This document shows, piece by piece, positions 8,632-16,593 of a DNA stretch of 53,865 bases; position 1 is the stretch's first letter; every line of letters starts with the position of its first letter. The notes beneath the pieces are model-generated. The model had not been told where the DNA came from, did no database searches, and saw only the letters and a program-made list of their open reading frames with translations. This stretch comes from an uncultured Lachnospira sp. (lineage in GTDB: Bacteria; Bacillota; Clostridia; Lachnospirales; Lachnospiraceae): positions 1 through 53,865 of the forward strand of contig CAMHLZ010000025.1 in the NCBI GenBank assembly GCA_946186125.1, written 5' to 3'. Position numbers and translations under genes: made by a program.

Positions 8632-9462
8632 ATGGGAACATGGGAAACAGGATTATATGATAACGATTTAAGCTGCGATGTCAGAGATGATTATATAGGA
8701 AAGTTAAAAGCCGGAAAAACGGACGAAGAAGCTTTAAATGAAATATTAGAAGAATATGAAGAAGAGGCTGAAGATGATGATGAAAAATATAATTTCTATA
8801 TTGCATTAGCAGACACGATGTGGAAAAAGGGAAGAATGACGGAAGAGATAAAGAAGATGGCACTTAAAATGATAGAAGAAGAGAAGGTGTCAGACAAATG
8901 GGAGGATGAAAGAGTACGAAAAGAAAGAGCTAAAAAGCTTGACAAGGTCAAAAAAAGAATAGAAAGCCCTATGCCTGCCAGAAAAAAAATCAGTATTCAT
9001 AAGCCATATGTACTGGGATGGGAAGAAAAGGATGTATATACATTTCAGATTAGTGAAAAGGTAGAAGGATATGAAAAGTATATAGGCTGGCATGTCTTGT
9101 TTTATGTTGATAGGATATTTCTTGAGGATTGGTATGTTCATGGTATAAATGATGAGCTGGCAGATGCATATTTCTTTTTGATGGAGGAAGAGCCCAAAGA
9201 AGCAAGTGATATAAAAAAAGCTAAAAATATATGTTTTTATTGGAAAGATAAGACATTTAGATATAAAGCATATATTTGTGAATCATCAAAAAGGAGCAGG
9301 CCTGCTACGTTTAAATATCTAGGGAAATATGATGATTTTAAAGCACCGGAAAATGAGAGTATGAACAGCAATTGTTTTTTTTGGGGAGTGGTTGGAGAGA
9401 GGCATATTTTATGGGGATATGAAGACCAGCTAAGATATGAAAGAGAAATGGGGATTAAGTAG
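8632..9462 (+). CDS. DUF4259-like tandem paralog 3
   Basis: This 276-residue copy starts at the conserved ATGGGAACATGG. An apparent longer frame reaching back to 8533 only reads through the palindrome and should not be taken as coding. It is closest to paralog 2 in its mid-section (VEGYEKYIGWHVLFYVDRIF). It differs at the end (FKAPENESMNSNCFFWGVV and GERHILWGYEDQ). No catalytic residues are recognised. The same leader of about 56 bp separates palindrome and start as in the other copies, so it probably forms part of the mobile or duplicated unit. Confidence 0.7.
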   Translation: MGTWETGLYDNDLSCDVRDDYIGKLKAGKTDEEALNEILEEYEEEAEDDDEKYNFYIALADTMWKKGRMTEEIKKMALKMIEEEKVSDKWEDERVRKERAKKLDKVKKRIESPMPARKKISIHKPYVLGWEEKDVYTFQISEKVEGYEKYIGWHVLFYVDRIFLEDWYVHGINDELADAYFFLMEEEPKEASDIKKAKNICFYWKDKTFRYKAYICESSKRSRPATFKYLGKYDDFKAPENESMNSNCFFWGVVGERHILWGYEDQLRYEREMGIK

Positions 9463-9573
9463 TTTATAATAAAATATATCTTGTAAAGTCAGGGACAAGT
9501 GAGGTAAGCGGAATTGGAGCGGAGATTACATTTGCATATAAATGATTTAACAGGATAACGGAAAAACTACATT

Positions 9574-9700
9574 GTGCAAATAAATCAGTTTTATACGATA
9601 ACCCTATGAGGCCGTCGGTACTTGGCGAGAAAACGAGCCTAGAACCGCTACGTCCGAATGGAGCGGGAGCGTGTTATCGTTAAAACGAGGTTATTTGCAC
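9574..9700 (+). repeat. 127-bp palindromic repeat, copy 4
   Basis: Intact copy with the same ends. Minor differences include GAGGCCGTCGG and GCGTGTTATCG. It starts 1125 bp after copy 3. Confidence 0.85.
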
Positions 9701-9755
9701 GGGTATTCATGCAGACGTTGCAATTTGCCTTGGATAGAGAGGAGAACGAAAAGAA

Positions 9756-10586
9756 ATGGGAACATGGGAAACAGGATTATATGATAACGATTTAAGCTGT
9801 GATGTCAGAGATGATTATATAGGAAAGTTAAAAGCCGGAAAAACAGATGAGGAAGCTTTAAATGAAATATTAGAAGAATATGAAGAAGAGGCTGAAGATG
9901 ATGATGAAAAATATAATTTCTACATTGCATTAGCAGACACGATGTGGAAAAAGGGAAGAATGACAGAAGACATAAAGAAGATGGCACTTAAAATGATAGA
10001 AGAAGAGAAGGGGTCAGATAAATGGGAGGATGAAAGAGTACGAAAAGAAAGAGCGAGGAAACTTGACAAGGTCAAAGAAAGAATAGAAAGTGCTATGCCT
10101 GCGAGAAAAAAAATCAGTATTCATAAGCCATATGTGCTGGGATGGGAAGAAAAGGATGTCTATACATTTCAGATTAGTGAAAAGATAGAAGGATATGAAA
10201 AGTACATAGGCTGGCATGCTTTGTTTTATGTTGACAGAGTGTTTCTTAAGGATTGGTATGTTCATGGGATAAATGATGAGATAGCATATGTATACTTTTA
10301 TTTGATGGAAGAAGAACCCAAAGAAGCAGATGATATAAAAAAAGCTAAAAATGTATGTTTCTATTGGAAGGATAAGACATTTAGATATAAATTATATATC
10401 TGCGAGACATCAAAAAGAAGCAGACCTTCAACTTTCAGATATCTGGGAAAATATGATGAATTTAAAAAACCAGAAAATGAGAGCATGAATAGTATATGTA
10501 TGTTTTGGGGAAGAGTTGCAGAGAGAGATATTTTATATGGTTATGAAGAACAACTCAGGTATGAAAGAGAAATGGGGATTAAGTAG
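9756..10586 (+). CDS. DUF4259-like tandem paralog 4
   Basis: This 276-residue copy has the conserved MGTWETGLYDND start. It is the most diverged copy in the middle (HALFYVDRVFLKDW and DEIAYVYFYLMEEE), while its first 100 residues hardly differ from paralog 1. Its 3' spacer matches that of paralog 1. The order of spacers (A, B, B, A) points to successive unequal exchanges rather than simple head-to-tail copying. Its function is as uncertain as for the siblings. Confidence 0.7.
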   Translation: MGTWETGLYDNDLSCDVRDDYIGKLKAGKTDEEALNEILEEYEEEAEDDDEKYNFYIALADTMWKKGRMTEDIKKMALKMIEEEKGSDKWEDERVRKERARKLDKVKERIESAMPARKKISIHKPYVLGWEEKDVYTFQISEKIEGYEKYIGWHALFYVDRVFLKDWYVHGINDEIAYVYFYLMEEEPKEADDIKKAKNVCFYWKDKTFRYKLYICETSKRSRPSTFRYLGKYDEFKKPENESMNSICMFWGRVAERDILYGYEEQLRYEREMGIK

Positions 10587-10672
10587 TATATAATTATCAG
10601 TTAAGGTAGTAAATAAGTAAAGGAAATAGAATAAAAGAAACATATGCAATAAGCGTTATAGAGGTATATATT

Positions 10673-10718
10673 GTGCAAATGAATCAGTTTTACACGATAA
10701 CCCTATGAGGACGTCGGG
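10673..10718 (+). repeat. 127-bp palindromic repeat, copy 5, truncated and fused to Hint sequence
   Basis: The first ~46 bp of the palindrome are present (GTGCAAATGAATCAG to GGACGTCGG). They then switch directly into Hint coding sequence at GTAAGCACTG, which matches nt 1608 onward of the RHS gene. The right half of the palindrome and any gene start are missing. Confidence 0.8.
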
Positions 10719-11413
10719 TAAGCACTGAAAAAGGCGAAACGAGAATTGATGAAATAAAACAGGGAGACATGGTATGGTCTTATGACACCGAAAAAGGCGA
10801 AAGAGTACTTAAAAAGGTAACGAAAGTAAAAGAGTCAGAGACCGACGTTATCGTACACGTAAAAACCTCAGATGGAAAAGACATCAATACCACCATGTTC
10901 CATCCATTCATGACAGAAAAAGAAGGCAGAAGAGAATGGAAAGCAGCATCAAACCTACAAAAAGGCGATAACCTTATTACCGAAAACGGAGAGATTGTAT
11001 ATGTTGAATAAGTCAGGGTAGAAAAACTGGCGGAGAGAGTCAAGGTATACAATCTTGAGGTAGAGGACCTGCATGTGTATTATGTGACCGGGGTAATGGT
11101 GCATAATAAGTGTGAGATTGATGATGAGTTTGTTAAAGATAAGTCAAAAGATTATATCTTTTCAGAGAAGCATATAAATGATGGAATATATGATTTGGGA
11201 GAATCTAGGAACTCTATCATGAATCATGCACTTAGTATAATAAGAGAAGTAGAAGCAAAGTATGATTTAAATGATGGTCCATTGCAAATTAGAACTCATA
11301 TGAATGGTTATAAGGTTGAAATTAGGATATATATTACTAAAGGTAAACTAATTAAAATGGATATATTCAAGGGATGGTCCAATGAAATAAAAAAACATTC
11401 TATAGAGTGGTGA
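10718..11413 (+). pseudogene. Orphan Hint/toxin-tip cassette with premature stop (tip resembles Bacterial toxin 35)
   Basis: The Hint portion (STEKGETRIDEIKQGDMVWS and on) closely follows the first RHS gene. A TAA at 11008-11010 replaces one of the two Glu codons of GESVYVEEV. The frame then continues through VMVHNKC into a ~105-residue tip (11105-11413) with FSEKHINDGIYDLGESRN and a C-terminal GKLIKMDIFKG. The tip resembles the Ntox35 (Bacterial toxin 35) type from memory; I am moderately sure. There is no RHS shell, no start and a nonsense mutation, so the cassette cannot make a full product. It could still donate its tip by recombination in the Hint sequence. Confidence 0.75.
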
Positions 11414-11458
11414 GAGCGTGGGCTTGATATTAATTATAAAAGGGAAGGTCTTGGTGCG

Positions 11459-12104
11459 GTGAATGAGATAGAAGAAAATTTAAGAAATAGAAATTTTGAA
11501 AATTTAGAAAAGATACTGAAGAAAAAAATCCATATAAATAGAAATATAGATACTCTGTTTGAGTATGCAATGGTGAGATTACAATTTCCTTTTGAAGATG
11601 ATGAGTCAGCGATTTATTATCTGAATGAAATACTAAAATTAGATAAATACAACTTTGAAGCAATGATTATAAAGTTTGATTTACAAAATTTTTACTGTTC
11701 ATTGGATTCGGATTATGATATTTTGATAAGTCATGATTGGAAGGATAACCGTAAACTTTCAATATGTGATTACATTACTTCGTGGAGATATTATGATAAT
11801 CAGGAAATGGAAAGAAAATATCTCGAACAGTCTATAGAAAAGTGTAATGAGTATGTATTGCCATATAAGCATTTGGGTTATATATATGAAAAAAAAGATG
11901 TATAATGAAGCAAAAGCGTGTTTTAAAAAGGCAAAGAAAAATATAGTATCTAATGAGTTTTCCCTATATAGTCCTATTGATAAGAAGGCATATATAGAGG
12001 AGTATATTTTGGGGATACGAATAACAAAGACATTGGAAGAAGATATAGATCAATTAATAGAGCAAATTAATGCTCAAATGAAAGAGGTTGATATTGACAG
12101 ATAG
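11459..12104 (+). pseudogene. TPR-like immunity protein, frameshifted at an A8 tract
   Basis: The first frame (GTG at 11459) ends at 11905 after HLGYIYEKKDV. A second frame continues to 12104 with MYNEAKACFKKAKKN. Removing one A from the run of eight A's at about 11890-11897 joins them into a ~214-residue protein reading YIYEKKMYNEAKACFKKA, a textbook TPR-like helix pair. The gene follows the Ntox35-like tip, so it is probably that tip's immunity partner. The homopolymer makes phase variation or transcriptional slippage possible, but plain decay is the simpler reading. Confidence 0.7.
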
Positions 12105-12162
12105 TGTATTAAAGTGTAGTTATTAGTATCTTAGATAATAAGTGAATAAAGTAGATATCATT

Positions 12163-12248
12163 GTGCAAATAAATCAGTTTTACACGATACCCCTATGAGG
12201 ATGTTGGTATTTGGCGAGTGCTTTGCATCGTTAAAACGAAGTTGTTAG
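12163..12248 (+). repeat. Palindromic repeat, copy 6, internally deleted
   Basis: It begins GTGCAAATAAATCAG and CACGATACCCC, keeps a shortened GTTGGTATTTGGCGAG, then jumps to CATCGTTAAAACGAAGTTG. About 40 bp of the centre are lost, and the right terminus is eroded. Confidence 0.7.
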
Positions 12249-12308
12249 AAATATATTGGGTGAATTTGGAAATATGATATTTTTAGTATATTCGTAAGGA
12301 ATTTCATC

Positions 12309-12356
12309 AAACTCATTAAAAGAGAGTGTATGTGCAGGAGAAGTCAGGGTGGAAAA
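12309..12356 (+). other. Eroded Hint coding remnant
   Basis: About 48 bp align with the GESVYVEEVRVEK-coding part of the RHS Hint sequence (GAGAGTGTATGT, GAAGTCAGGGTGGAAAA) with a short deletion. It marks the end of the toxin region, 30 bp before the infC promoter. Confidence 0.6.
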
Positions 12357-12385
12357 TGTCACGAAAAAAATGATAAAAAATACTG

Positions 12386-12414
12386 TTGACATTAAAAATA
12401 GAATATGATAAAAT
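12386..12414 (+). promoter_or_regulatory. Sigma-70 promoter for infC-rpmI-rplT
   Basis: TTGACA (12386-12391), a 17-bp spacer and TAAAAT (12409-12414). Transcription would start about 165 bp before the infC start, which leaves room for the leader. Confidence 0.75.
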
Positions 12415-12420
12415 ATCAGC

Positions 12421-12556
12421 GTTGTAAAGAGAAGAAGTAGAGTATCCACTCTCACCACAGCATGACAGGATGACTGATGGTTGATATTGATTACAGGCAT
12501 TAATTGTGCCGTGTTTTTGAATTTGTTGTGGATAGTCTTACTGTCCACTTTTTTAA
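12421..12556 (+). promoter_or_regulatory. infC leader with attenuator terminator and possible anti-terminator
   Basis: A hairpin with 8-bp arms, GTGGATAG/CTGTCCAC (12528-12548), is followed by six T's, forming an intrinsic terminator 29 bp before infC. TATCCAC at 12443-12449 is the exact complement of GTGGATA in the terminator's left arm and could form a competing anti-terminator. Firmicutes infC-rpmI-rplT operons are known to be controlled by L20 binding in such a leader. L20 as the ligand here is inferred from that. Confidence 0.7.
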
Positions 12557-12584
12557 TGCATATTTATATTGGAGGTGCACAACC

Positions 12585-13091
12585 ATTAGCGATTTAATGA
12601 TTAACGAACAGATTAGAGACAAAGAGGTAAGAGTTATAGGAGAAGATGGAGAGCAGTTAGGCGTTATGTCTGCAAAAGAGGCATATTTACTTGCAAAAGA
12701 TGCACAGCTTGATTTGGTTAAGATTGCTCCATCAGCAAAGCCGCCTGTATGTAAGATTATTGATTATGGAAAGTATCGTTACGAGCAGGCAAGAAAAGAA
12801 CGTGATGCAAAGAAGAAGCAGAAGACCATTGAAGTCAAGGAAGTAAGACTCTCACCGAATATTGAGTCAAATGATTTGAATACAAAGGCAAATATGGCGA
12901 GAAAGTTTATAGAAAAGGGCAACAAAGTAAAAGTTACCCTGAGATTCAGAGGAAGAGAGATGGCTCATGTAGCCAGCAGCAAACATGTGTTAGATGATTT
13001 TGCTGAAATGTTGTCAGATGTTGCCGTTATTGATAAGCCTGCCAAGTTAGAAGGCAGAAATATGCAGATGTTTTTAGCAGAAAAGCATTAA
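12585..13091 (+). CDS. infC: Translation initiation factor IF-3
   Basis: This is a 168-residue product. The start is the rare ATT at 12585, eight bases after GGAGGT, which is the usual non-canonical start through which IF-3 represses its own translation. The N-terminal domain shows INEQIRDKEVRVIGEDG and LVKIAPSAKPPVCKI. The C-terminal domain shows EVRLSPNIESND, ARKFIEKGNKVKVTLRFRGREM and FLAEKH. IF-3 binds the 30S subunit and proofreads start-codon and initiator-tRNA choice. It leads the operon with rpmI and rplT. Confidence 0.97.
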   Translation: MSDLMINEQIRDKEVRVIGEDGEQLGVMSAKEAYLLAKDAQLDLVKIAPSAKPPVCKIIDYGKYRYEQARKERDAKKKQKTIEVKEVRLSPNIESNDLNTKANMARKFIEKGNKVKVTLRFRGREMAHVASSKHVLDDFAEMLSDVAVIDKPAKLEGRNMQMFLAEKH

Positions 13092-13180
13092 TTTTTTAAA
13101 GAAAAATATAACAATGTGTAGCTGTAATGCTGTATATCGTTATATGAAATAAATATTTATATTTTAAGGAGGAATTGGTA

Positions 13181-13378
13181 ATGCCAAAAATGAAGACAAG
13201 TAGAGCGGCTGCAAAGCGTTTTAAATTAACAGGTTCTGGAAAATTAAAGAGAAGTAAGGCTTACAAGAGTCATATATTAACAAAGAAGTCAACTAAGAGA
13301 AAGAGAAATCTTAGAAAAGCAGCTATGACAGATGCTACTAACATTAAGAACATGAAGAAAATTTTACCGTATTTATAA
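13181..13378 (+). CDS. rpmI: Ribosomal protein bL35
   Basis: This is a 65-residue basic protein opening [20 protein letters not shown] and containing [15 protein letters not shown]. The length and composition are typical of bL35, a 50S subunit protein. The ATG at 13181 is preferred over an upstream GTG because it follows AAGGAGGAATTGGTA and gives the canonical N-terminus. It lies between infC and rplT as in most Firmicutes. Confidence 0.97.
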   Translation: MPKMKTSRAAAKRFKLTGSGKLKRSKAYKSHILTKKSTKRKRNLRKAAMTDATNIKNMKKILPYL

Positions 13379-13410
13379 AATAATGGAATAATATAGGAGG
13401 AAGATGTAAA

Positions 13411-13767
13411 ATGGCAAGAATTAAAGGCGGATTAAACGCTAAAAAGAAACATAACAGAGTATTAAAACTGGCTAAAGGTTACAGAGGAGCCAGATCAAAG
13501 CAGTATAGAGTTGCAAAACAGTCTGTAATGAGAGCTTTGACAAGTTCTTATGCAGGAAGAAAGCAGAGAAAGAGACAGTTCAGACAGTTATGGATAGCAA
13601 GAATAAATGCAGCTGCAAGAATTAACGGACTTTCATACAGCAAATTTATGTATGGATTGAAGCTTGCAGGAGTAGAAGTTAACAGAAAGATGTTATCTGA
13701 TATGGCTATCAATGATGCAGAAGGATTTGCAAAACTTGCTGAATTAGCAAAGAGTAAAGTAGCGTAA
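13411..13767 (+). CDS. rplT: Ribosomal protein bL20
   Basis: This is a 118-residue basic protein starting [19 protein letters not shown], with [16 protein letters not shown] and the C-terminal [14 protein letters not shown]. bL20 is a primary 23S rRNA binder in 50S assembly and is the known autoregulator of this operon in Firmicutes. The ribosome-binding site is TAGGAGGAAG. A strong terminator follows 14 bp after the stop. Confidence 0.97.
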   Translation: MARIKGGLNAKKKHNRVLKLAKGYRGARSKQYRVAKQSVMRALTSSYAGRKQRKRQFRQLWIARINAAARINGLSYSKFMYGLKLAGVEVNRKMLSDMAINDAEGFAKLAELAKSKVA

Positions 13768-13781
13768 TAGAATATAAAATG

Positions 13782-13816
13782 AAGACCTTTCACGATTGAG
13801 TGGAAGGTCTTTTTAT
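13782..13816 (+). terminator. Intrinsic terminator after rplT
   Basis: AAGACCTTTCAC pairs with GTGGAAGGTCTT around a six-base loop and is followed by a T run. Confidence 0.9.
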
Positions 13817-13879
13817 AGGTGCATCTGGCAGATTATGAATGACGAAATAATAGTTGATAATAAAAAAGGAGAAAAAATA

Positions 13880-14310
13880 ATGACGAATGAAGAAATACTA
13901 TTATTAACAAAAAGAACTCTAAGCAGAGGTGAAATGGTTGATTTTTTGCAAGGAAAAGGGATATATCATTGCACTCCTAATAAATATTTGCCAGCGTATA
14001 TTCCTACCGATTTTGAGAGAATTTTAAAGCAGGGGATACTGGCTTATATGGTGATGTTGTTCAAATTTGGATTGCATATTCCTACTTTGCATTTGCTGTT
14101 ATGGTGAGTAATCGAAACAATAAAACTTATGGATTTAATAGTGAAGAAATAAGAAGCTCAATTGAAAGAGCAATTTTGATAAACAAAGAAAAACTTAAAG
14201 AGTGTAAGGAATGGAATGGGTGGAATAATGAAGATGGATTATGGCAGGAAATAGAGAGGACTAATGGAGTTATAAAGGAAAAGTACGATTACACAATAAT
14301 AAGAGAATAA
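13880..14310 (+). pseudogene. Frameshifted hypothetical gene
   Basis: The gene starts at ATG 13880 after AAAAAAGGAGAAAA and reads MTNEEILLLTKRTLSRG up to about nt 14035, then runs into an out-of-frame tail that stops at 14107. In the neighbouring frame the protein-like sequence resumes near nt 14042 (LYGDVVQIWIAYSYF) and continues to 14310 (IKEKYDYTIIRE). Joined, they give a protein of about 143 residues. The family is unknown. The acidic, Asn/Glu-rich style resembles the small genes of toxin loci, so it may be a stray immunity-type gene. Its position between the rplT terminator and a tRNA pair is a common landing site for accessory genes. Confidence 0.5.
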
Positions 14311-14377
14311 ATACTTAGAGTAGCAGATATGAAAAGCTTGTTGAAATAAATGAGTGTATATTTTGGACATAAAAAAA

Positions 14378-14449
14378 CTCCCCGAGTTGGGCTCGAACCA
14401 ACAACCCCACGGTTAACAGCCGTGTGCTCTACCATTGAGCTATCGAGGA
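14378..14449 (-). tRNA. tRNA-Asn (GTT)
   Basis: A 72-nt cloverleaf on the minus strand. The acceptor arms are TCCTCGA and TCGGGGA with discriminator G. The anticodon stem ACGGC/GCCGT-type region holds TGTTAA (anticodon GTT). The T arm contains GGTTCGAGCC. CCA is not encoded. Confidence 0.95.
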
Positions 14450-14461
14450 ATAATTGAATGA

Positions 14462-14546
14462 TGCGGAAGAAGGGACTTGAACCCTCACGATCGCAGTGAT
14501 CACCAGATCCTTAGTCTGGCCTGTCTGCCAATTCCAGCACTTCCGC
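14462..14546 (-). tRNA. tRNA-Leu (TAA)
   Basis: An 85-nt class II tRNA with acceptor GCGGAAG/CTTCCGC, anticodon loop CTAAGGA inside CCAGA/TCTGG (anticodon TAA), a long variable arm and T arm GGTTCAAGTCC. It is probably cotranscribed with the tRNA-Asn downstream on this strand. Confidence 0.95.
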
Positions 14547-14573
14547 ATGTGTTCTATTCAACTGACGAGATAT

Positions 14574-14602
14574 ATATTATCACATAATGAGATAGATGTC
14601 AA
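14574..14602 (-). promoter_or_regulatory. Promoter for the tRNA-Leu/tRNA-Asn pair
   Basis: On the minus strand, TTGACA (14597-14602), a 17-bp spacer and TAATAT (14574-14579) lie about 28 bp before the tRNA-Leu 5' end. Confidence 0.75.
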
Positions 14603-14645
14603 ACGTTTTTTTGAAAAAAAATAAAAAATTTTTTATATTTTTTGT

Positions 14646-14674
14646 TTGACTATTTTTTGAATATAGAATATAAT
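14646..14674 (+). promoter_or_regulatory. Promoter for tRNA-Leu (CAG)
   Basis: TTGACT (14646-14651), a 17-bp spacer and a consensus TATAAT (14669-14674), 39 bp before the tRNA. Confidence 0.8.
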
Positions 14675-14713
14675 ATGCTATGTGAGCTGATTAGAGTTCA
14701 TTTGGTTTGTTTT

Positions 14714-14797
14714 GCACCCGTGGCGGAATTGGCAGACGCGTATGGTTCAGGTCCATATCTTGGCAACAAGGTGCAGGTTCAAGTCCTGTCGGGTGCA
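14714..14797 (+). tRNA. tRNA-Leu (CAG)
   Basis: An 84-nt class II tRNA. The acceptor is GCACCCG/CGGGTGC, the anticodon stem TATGG/CCATA encloses TTCAGGT (anticodon CAG), and the T arm is GGTTCAAGTCC. It is on the opposite strand to the other two tRNAs. Confidence 0.95.
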
Positions 14798-14864
14798 TTA
14801 GTTATATGATTAAGTTGATGAGAGCACAACCTGCTTTCTTTTTTTATGAATTGCTAAAAAATAT

Positions 14865-14912
14865 AAAATGCAATTACTTAAGCTGATTTGCTTTCGTAAT
14901 TGCATTTTTTAA
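14865..14912. terminator. Bidirectional terminator between tRNA-Leu and the M60-like gene
   Basis: AAAATGCAATTAC and GTAATTGCATTTT form perfect 13-bp arms with T-rich tails on both strands, between convergent genes. Confidence 0.8.
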
Positions 14913-14918
14913 AATAAA

Positions 14919-16313
14919 TTAACCCTGAATATATTCTTCGTATATTATTTCCATATCTCTGTCACTGAAAATATCATAAACTTCAGTTCCGACCGGATTA
15001 TAATTTTTTTGCAAAGAATCGATAAATGTTTTGAATTTTTCATAGTTATTGTTATGCTGAGAATTATAATCTTTTGTGTTTACATATTCTCTAAAAGTTT
15101 TTTTGAAAGGTTCCCAGCCAATTTTTTCAACTACCTTTATAAAAAGATAATGCATTCCATCGCCACCGTAAGTTCCATTTTCAAAAGATTCATCGTATTT
15201 TTCTTTACAGTATTTGGCATAATCTTCTGATGAATAACAAAGATATCCGTTGTGATAAATTCCTATATCATCTGTGGAATCAAGAATATATAACATTTTT
15301 ATATTAGGTAATAATTCTCCGTCAAAGAGCCAGCCGTATTCTTCTCCGGCATCTTCAATTTCATGAGCCTCGTCGAATTTGTGTCCCATTTCGTGAAGAA
15401 TTCCTAATCCGGTAGTGTTATATTTTTTGATATCACTAGCTGTTGCGGATTGGTTCAGCTCGACAAGAATAGGATTAAAGTTCGCCATACCGCCATATCC
15501 TTTCATGATAGGCTCATCTGTGTTTGTGATATAAATCTTATCACCGCCGCAAGGTGTTGAACCGGTTAATTCTGAATATTTTACATATGCTTCTTCAAGG
15601 TGATTTAAATATTCTTTGTATTTTGTTTTGCCTATTTTATTCACAAAATCCTTTGTATATGCAAGGACAACGTGAGGACTTTCAATTCTCACTTTATTAA
15701 CAGTGCTGTCATTAGGATATTTGCATTCTGTAATTGAAATTTTATCAAAGTATGCTGTTCCGCGGCTGCACGCCCAACCGTGACCAAGACGGCATTGTAT
15801 ATCAGCTTCTGTAACAGATGTTGTTTCGAAATATACAGTTACTTTAGTCCAGCCAAATGTACCGCTTTTCCAGTTATTATAATTATCGATAACATGAACT
15901 TGATTTGAATTGCCGATTGTTATGTTTGCACCATTGTGAAAATAAGTTTTTACTCCTGTGTTTTCATCTGTATTGTAAACACCGGTAATATTCTTTCCTT
16001 TTATGTAACCGGTAAGTTTATATCCGGTATTTGGTTTAAGTTTAACCGTTTGTGTAACACAAATAAAATCATTGGAATTGCTTTTGATTTTCAGACACTT
16101 TGAACCATTTTTAGGATCTGTTGATGAGATATAACTGTTAGAAGGCATATCCCAGTGTTTTGCTTTTTTGTCCTTTACAGATTCAAAACTGTAGTTCTGG
16201 ACAGTTACTTTTTTCGTGTCTGTGCTTGCGTTTGCAGTTACATAAGGTAAGCCAACAAAAAGGCTTGATAATAATACTACTGTACATATTGAGTTGAAAT
16301 TTCTAAGTTTCAT
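14919..16313 (-). CDS. Secreted M60-like (enhancin-type) zinc metallopeptidase with N-terminal carbohydrate-binding-like region
   Basis: This is a 464-residue product. The start at 16313 follows AAAGGAGTTTATTTA and gives a signal peptide (MKLRNFNS, then VVLLSSLFVGLPYVTANAS). Residues ~35-210 are beta-rich with VQNYSFESV and KTYFHNGANI, resembling CBM-type jelly rolls that bind glycans. The C-terminal part has HEMGHKFDEAHE with His307, Glu308 and His311 as the zinc-binding HExxH, and EEYGWLFDGE downstream may give the third ligand. The gluzincin context and FDEAHEIEDAGEEYGW fit peptidase family M60 (mucin-active in known members). The family name is a motif-level judgement. The gene stands alone on this strand, between a shared terminator and an AT-rich upstream region. 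Confidence 0.8.
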   Translation of the reverse strand: MKLRNFNSICTVVLLSSLFVGLPYVTANASTDTKKVTVQNYSFESVKDKKAKHWDMPSNSYISSTDPKNGSKCLKIKSNSNDFICVTQTVKLKPNTGYKLTGYIKGKNITGVYNTDENTGVKTYFHNGANITIGNSNQVHVIDNYNNWKSGTFGWTKVTVYFETTSVTEADIQCRLGHGWACSRGTAYFDKISITECKYPNDSTVNKVRIESPHVVLAYTKDFVNKIGKTKYKEYLNHLEEAYVKYSELTGSTPCGGDKIYITNTDEPIMKGYGGMANFNPILVELNQSATASDIKKYNTTGLGILHEMGHKFDEAHEIEDAGEEYGWLFDGELLPNIKMLYILDSTDDIGIYHNGYLCYSSEDYAKYCKEKYDESFENGTYGGDGMHYLFIKVVEKIGWEPFKKTFREYVNTKDYNSQHNNNYEKFKTFIDSLQKNYNPVGTEVYDIFSDRDMEIIYEEYIQG

Positions 16314-16593
16314 TAAATAAACTCCTTTCTTTTTTGGGTATTTGTAACAATGTTGCAATAATACTGATATAATAAAACAAAACAAACACATGGCAATAAA
16401 TATGTGTGATTGTTTTATTTATATCAAGATAATATAATAATACATAAATTCAATAAAATATTCAATAATAAAATTGAAAATGTAAAAAGTTGTACAAATA
16501 TCACAATATCAATCATATAGTACAAATGGTACAAAAATGACAAAATGATAAAAAAGAGTGATTTGTATAAATAAAATCAAAATATAATGCAAA

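Noticed and set aside
6218-9700. Integron attC sites
   Set aside because: The layout is similar, but the ends (GTGCAAATAA/TTATTTGCAC) do not match the GTTRRRY/RYYYAAC core, no integrase is in view, and the genes are near-identical copies rather than varied cassettes.
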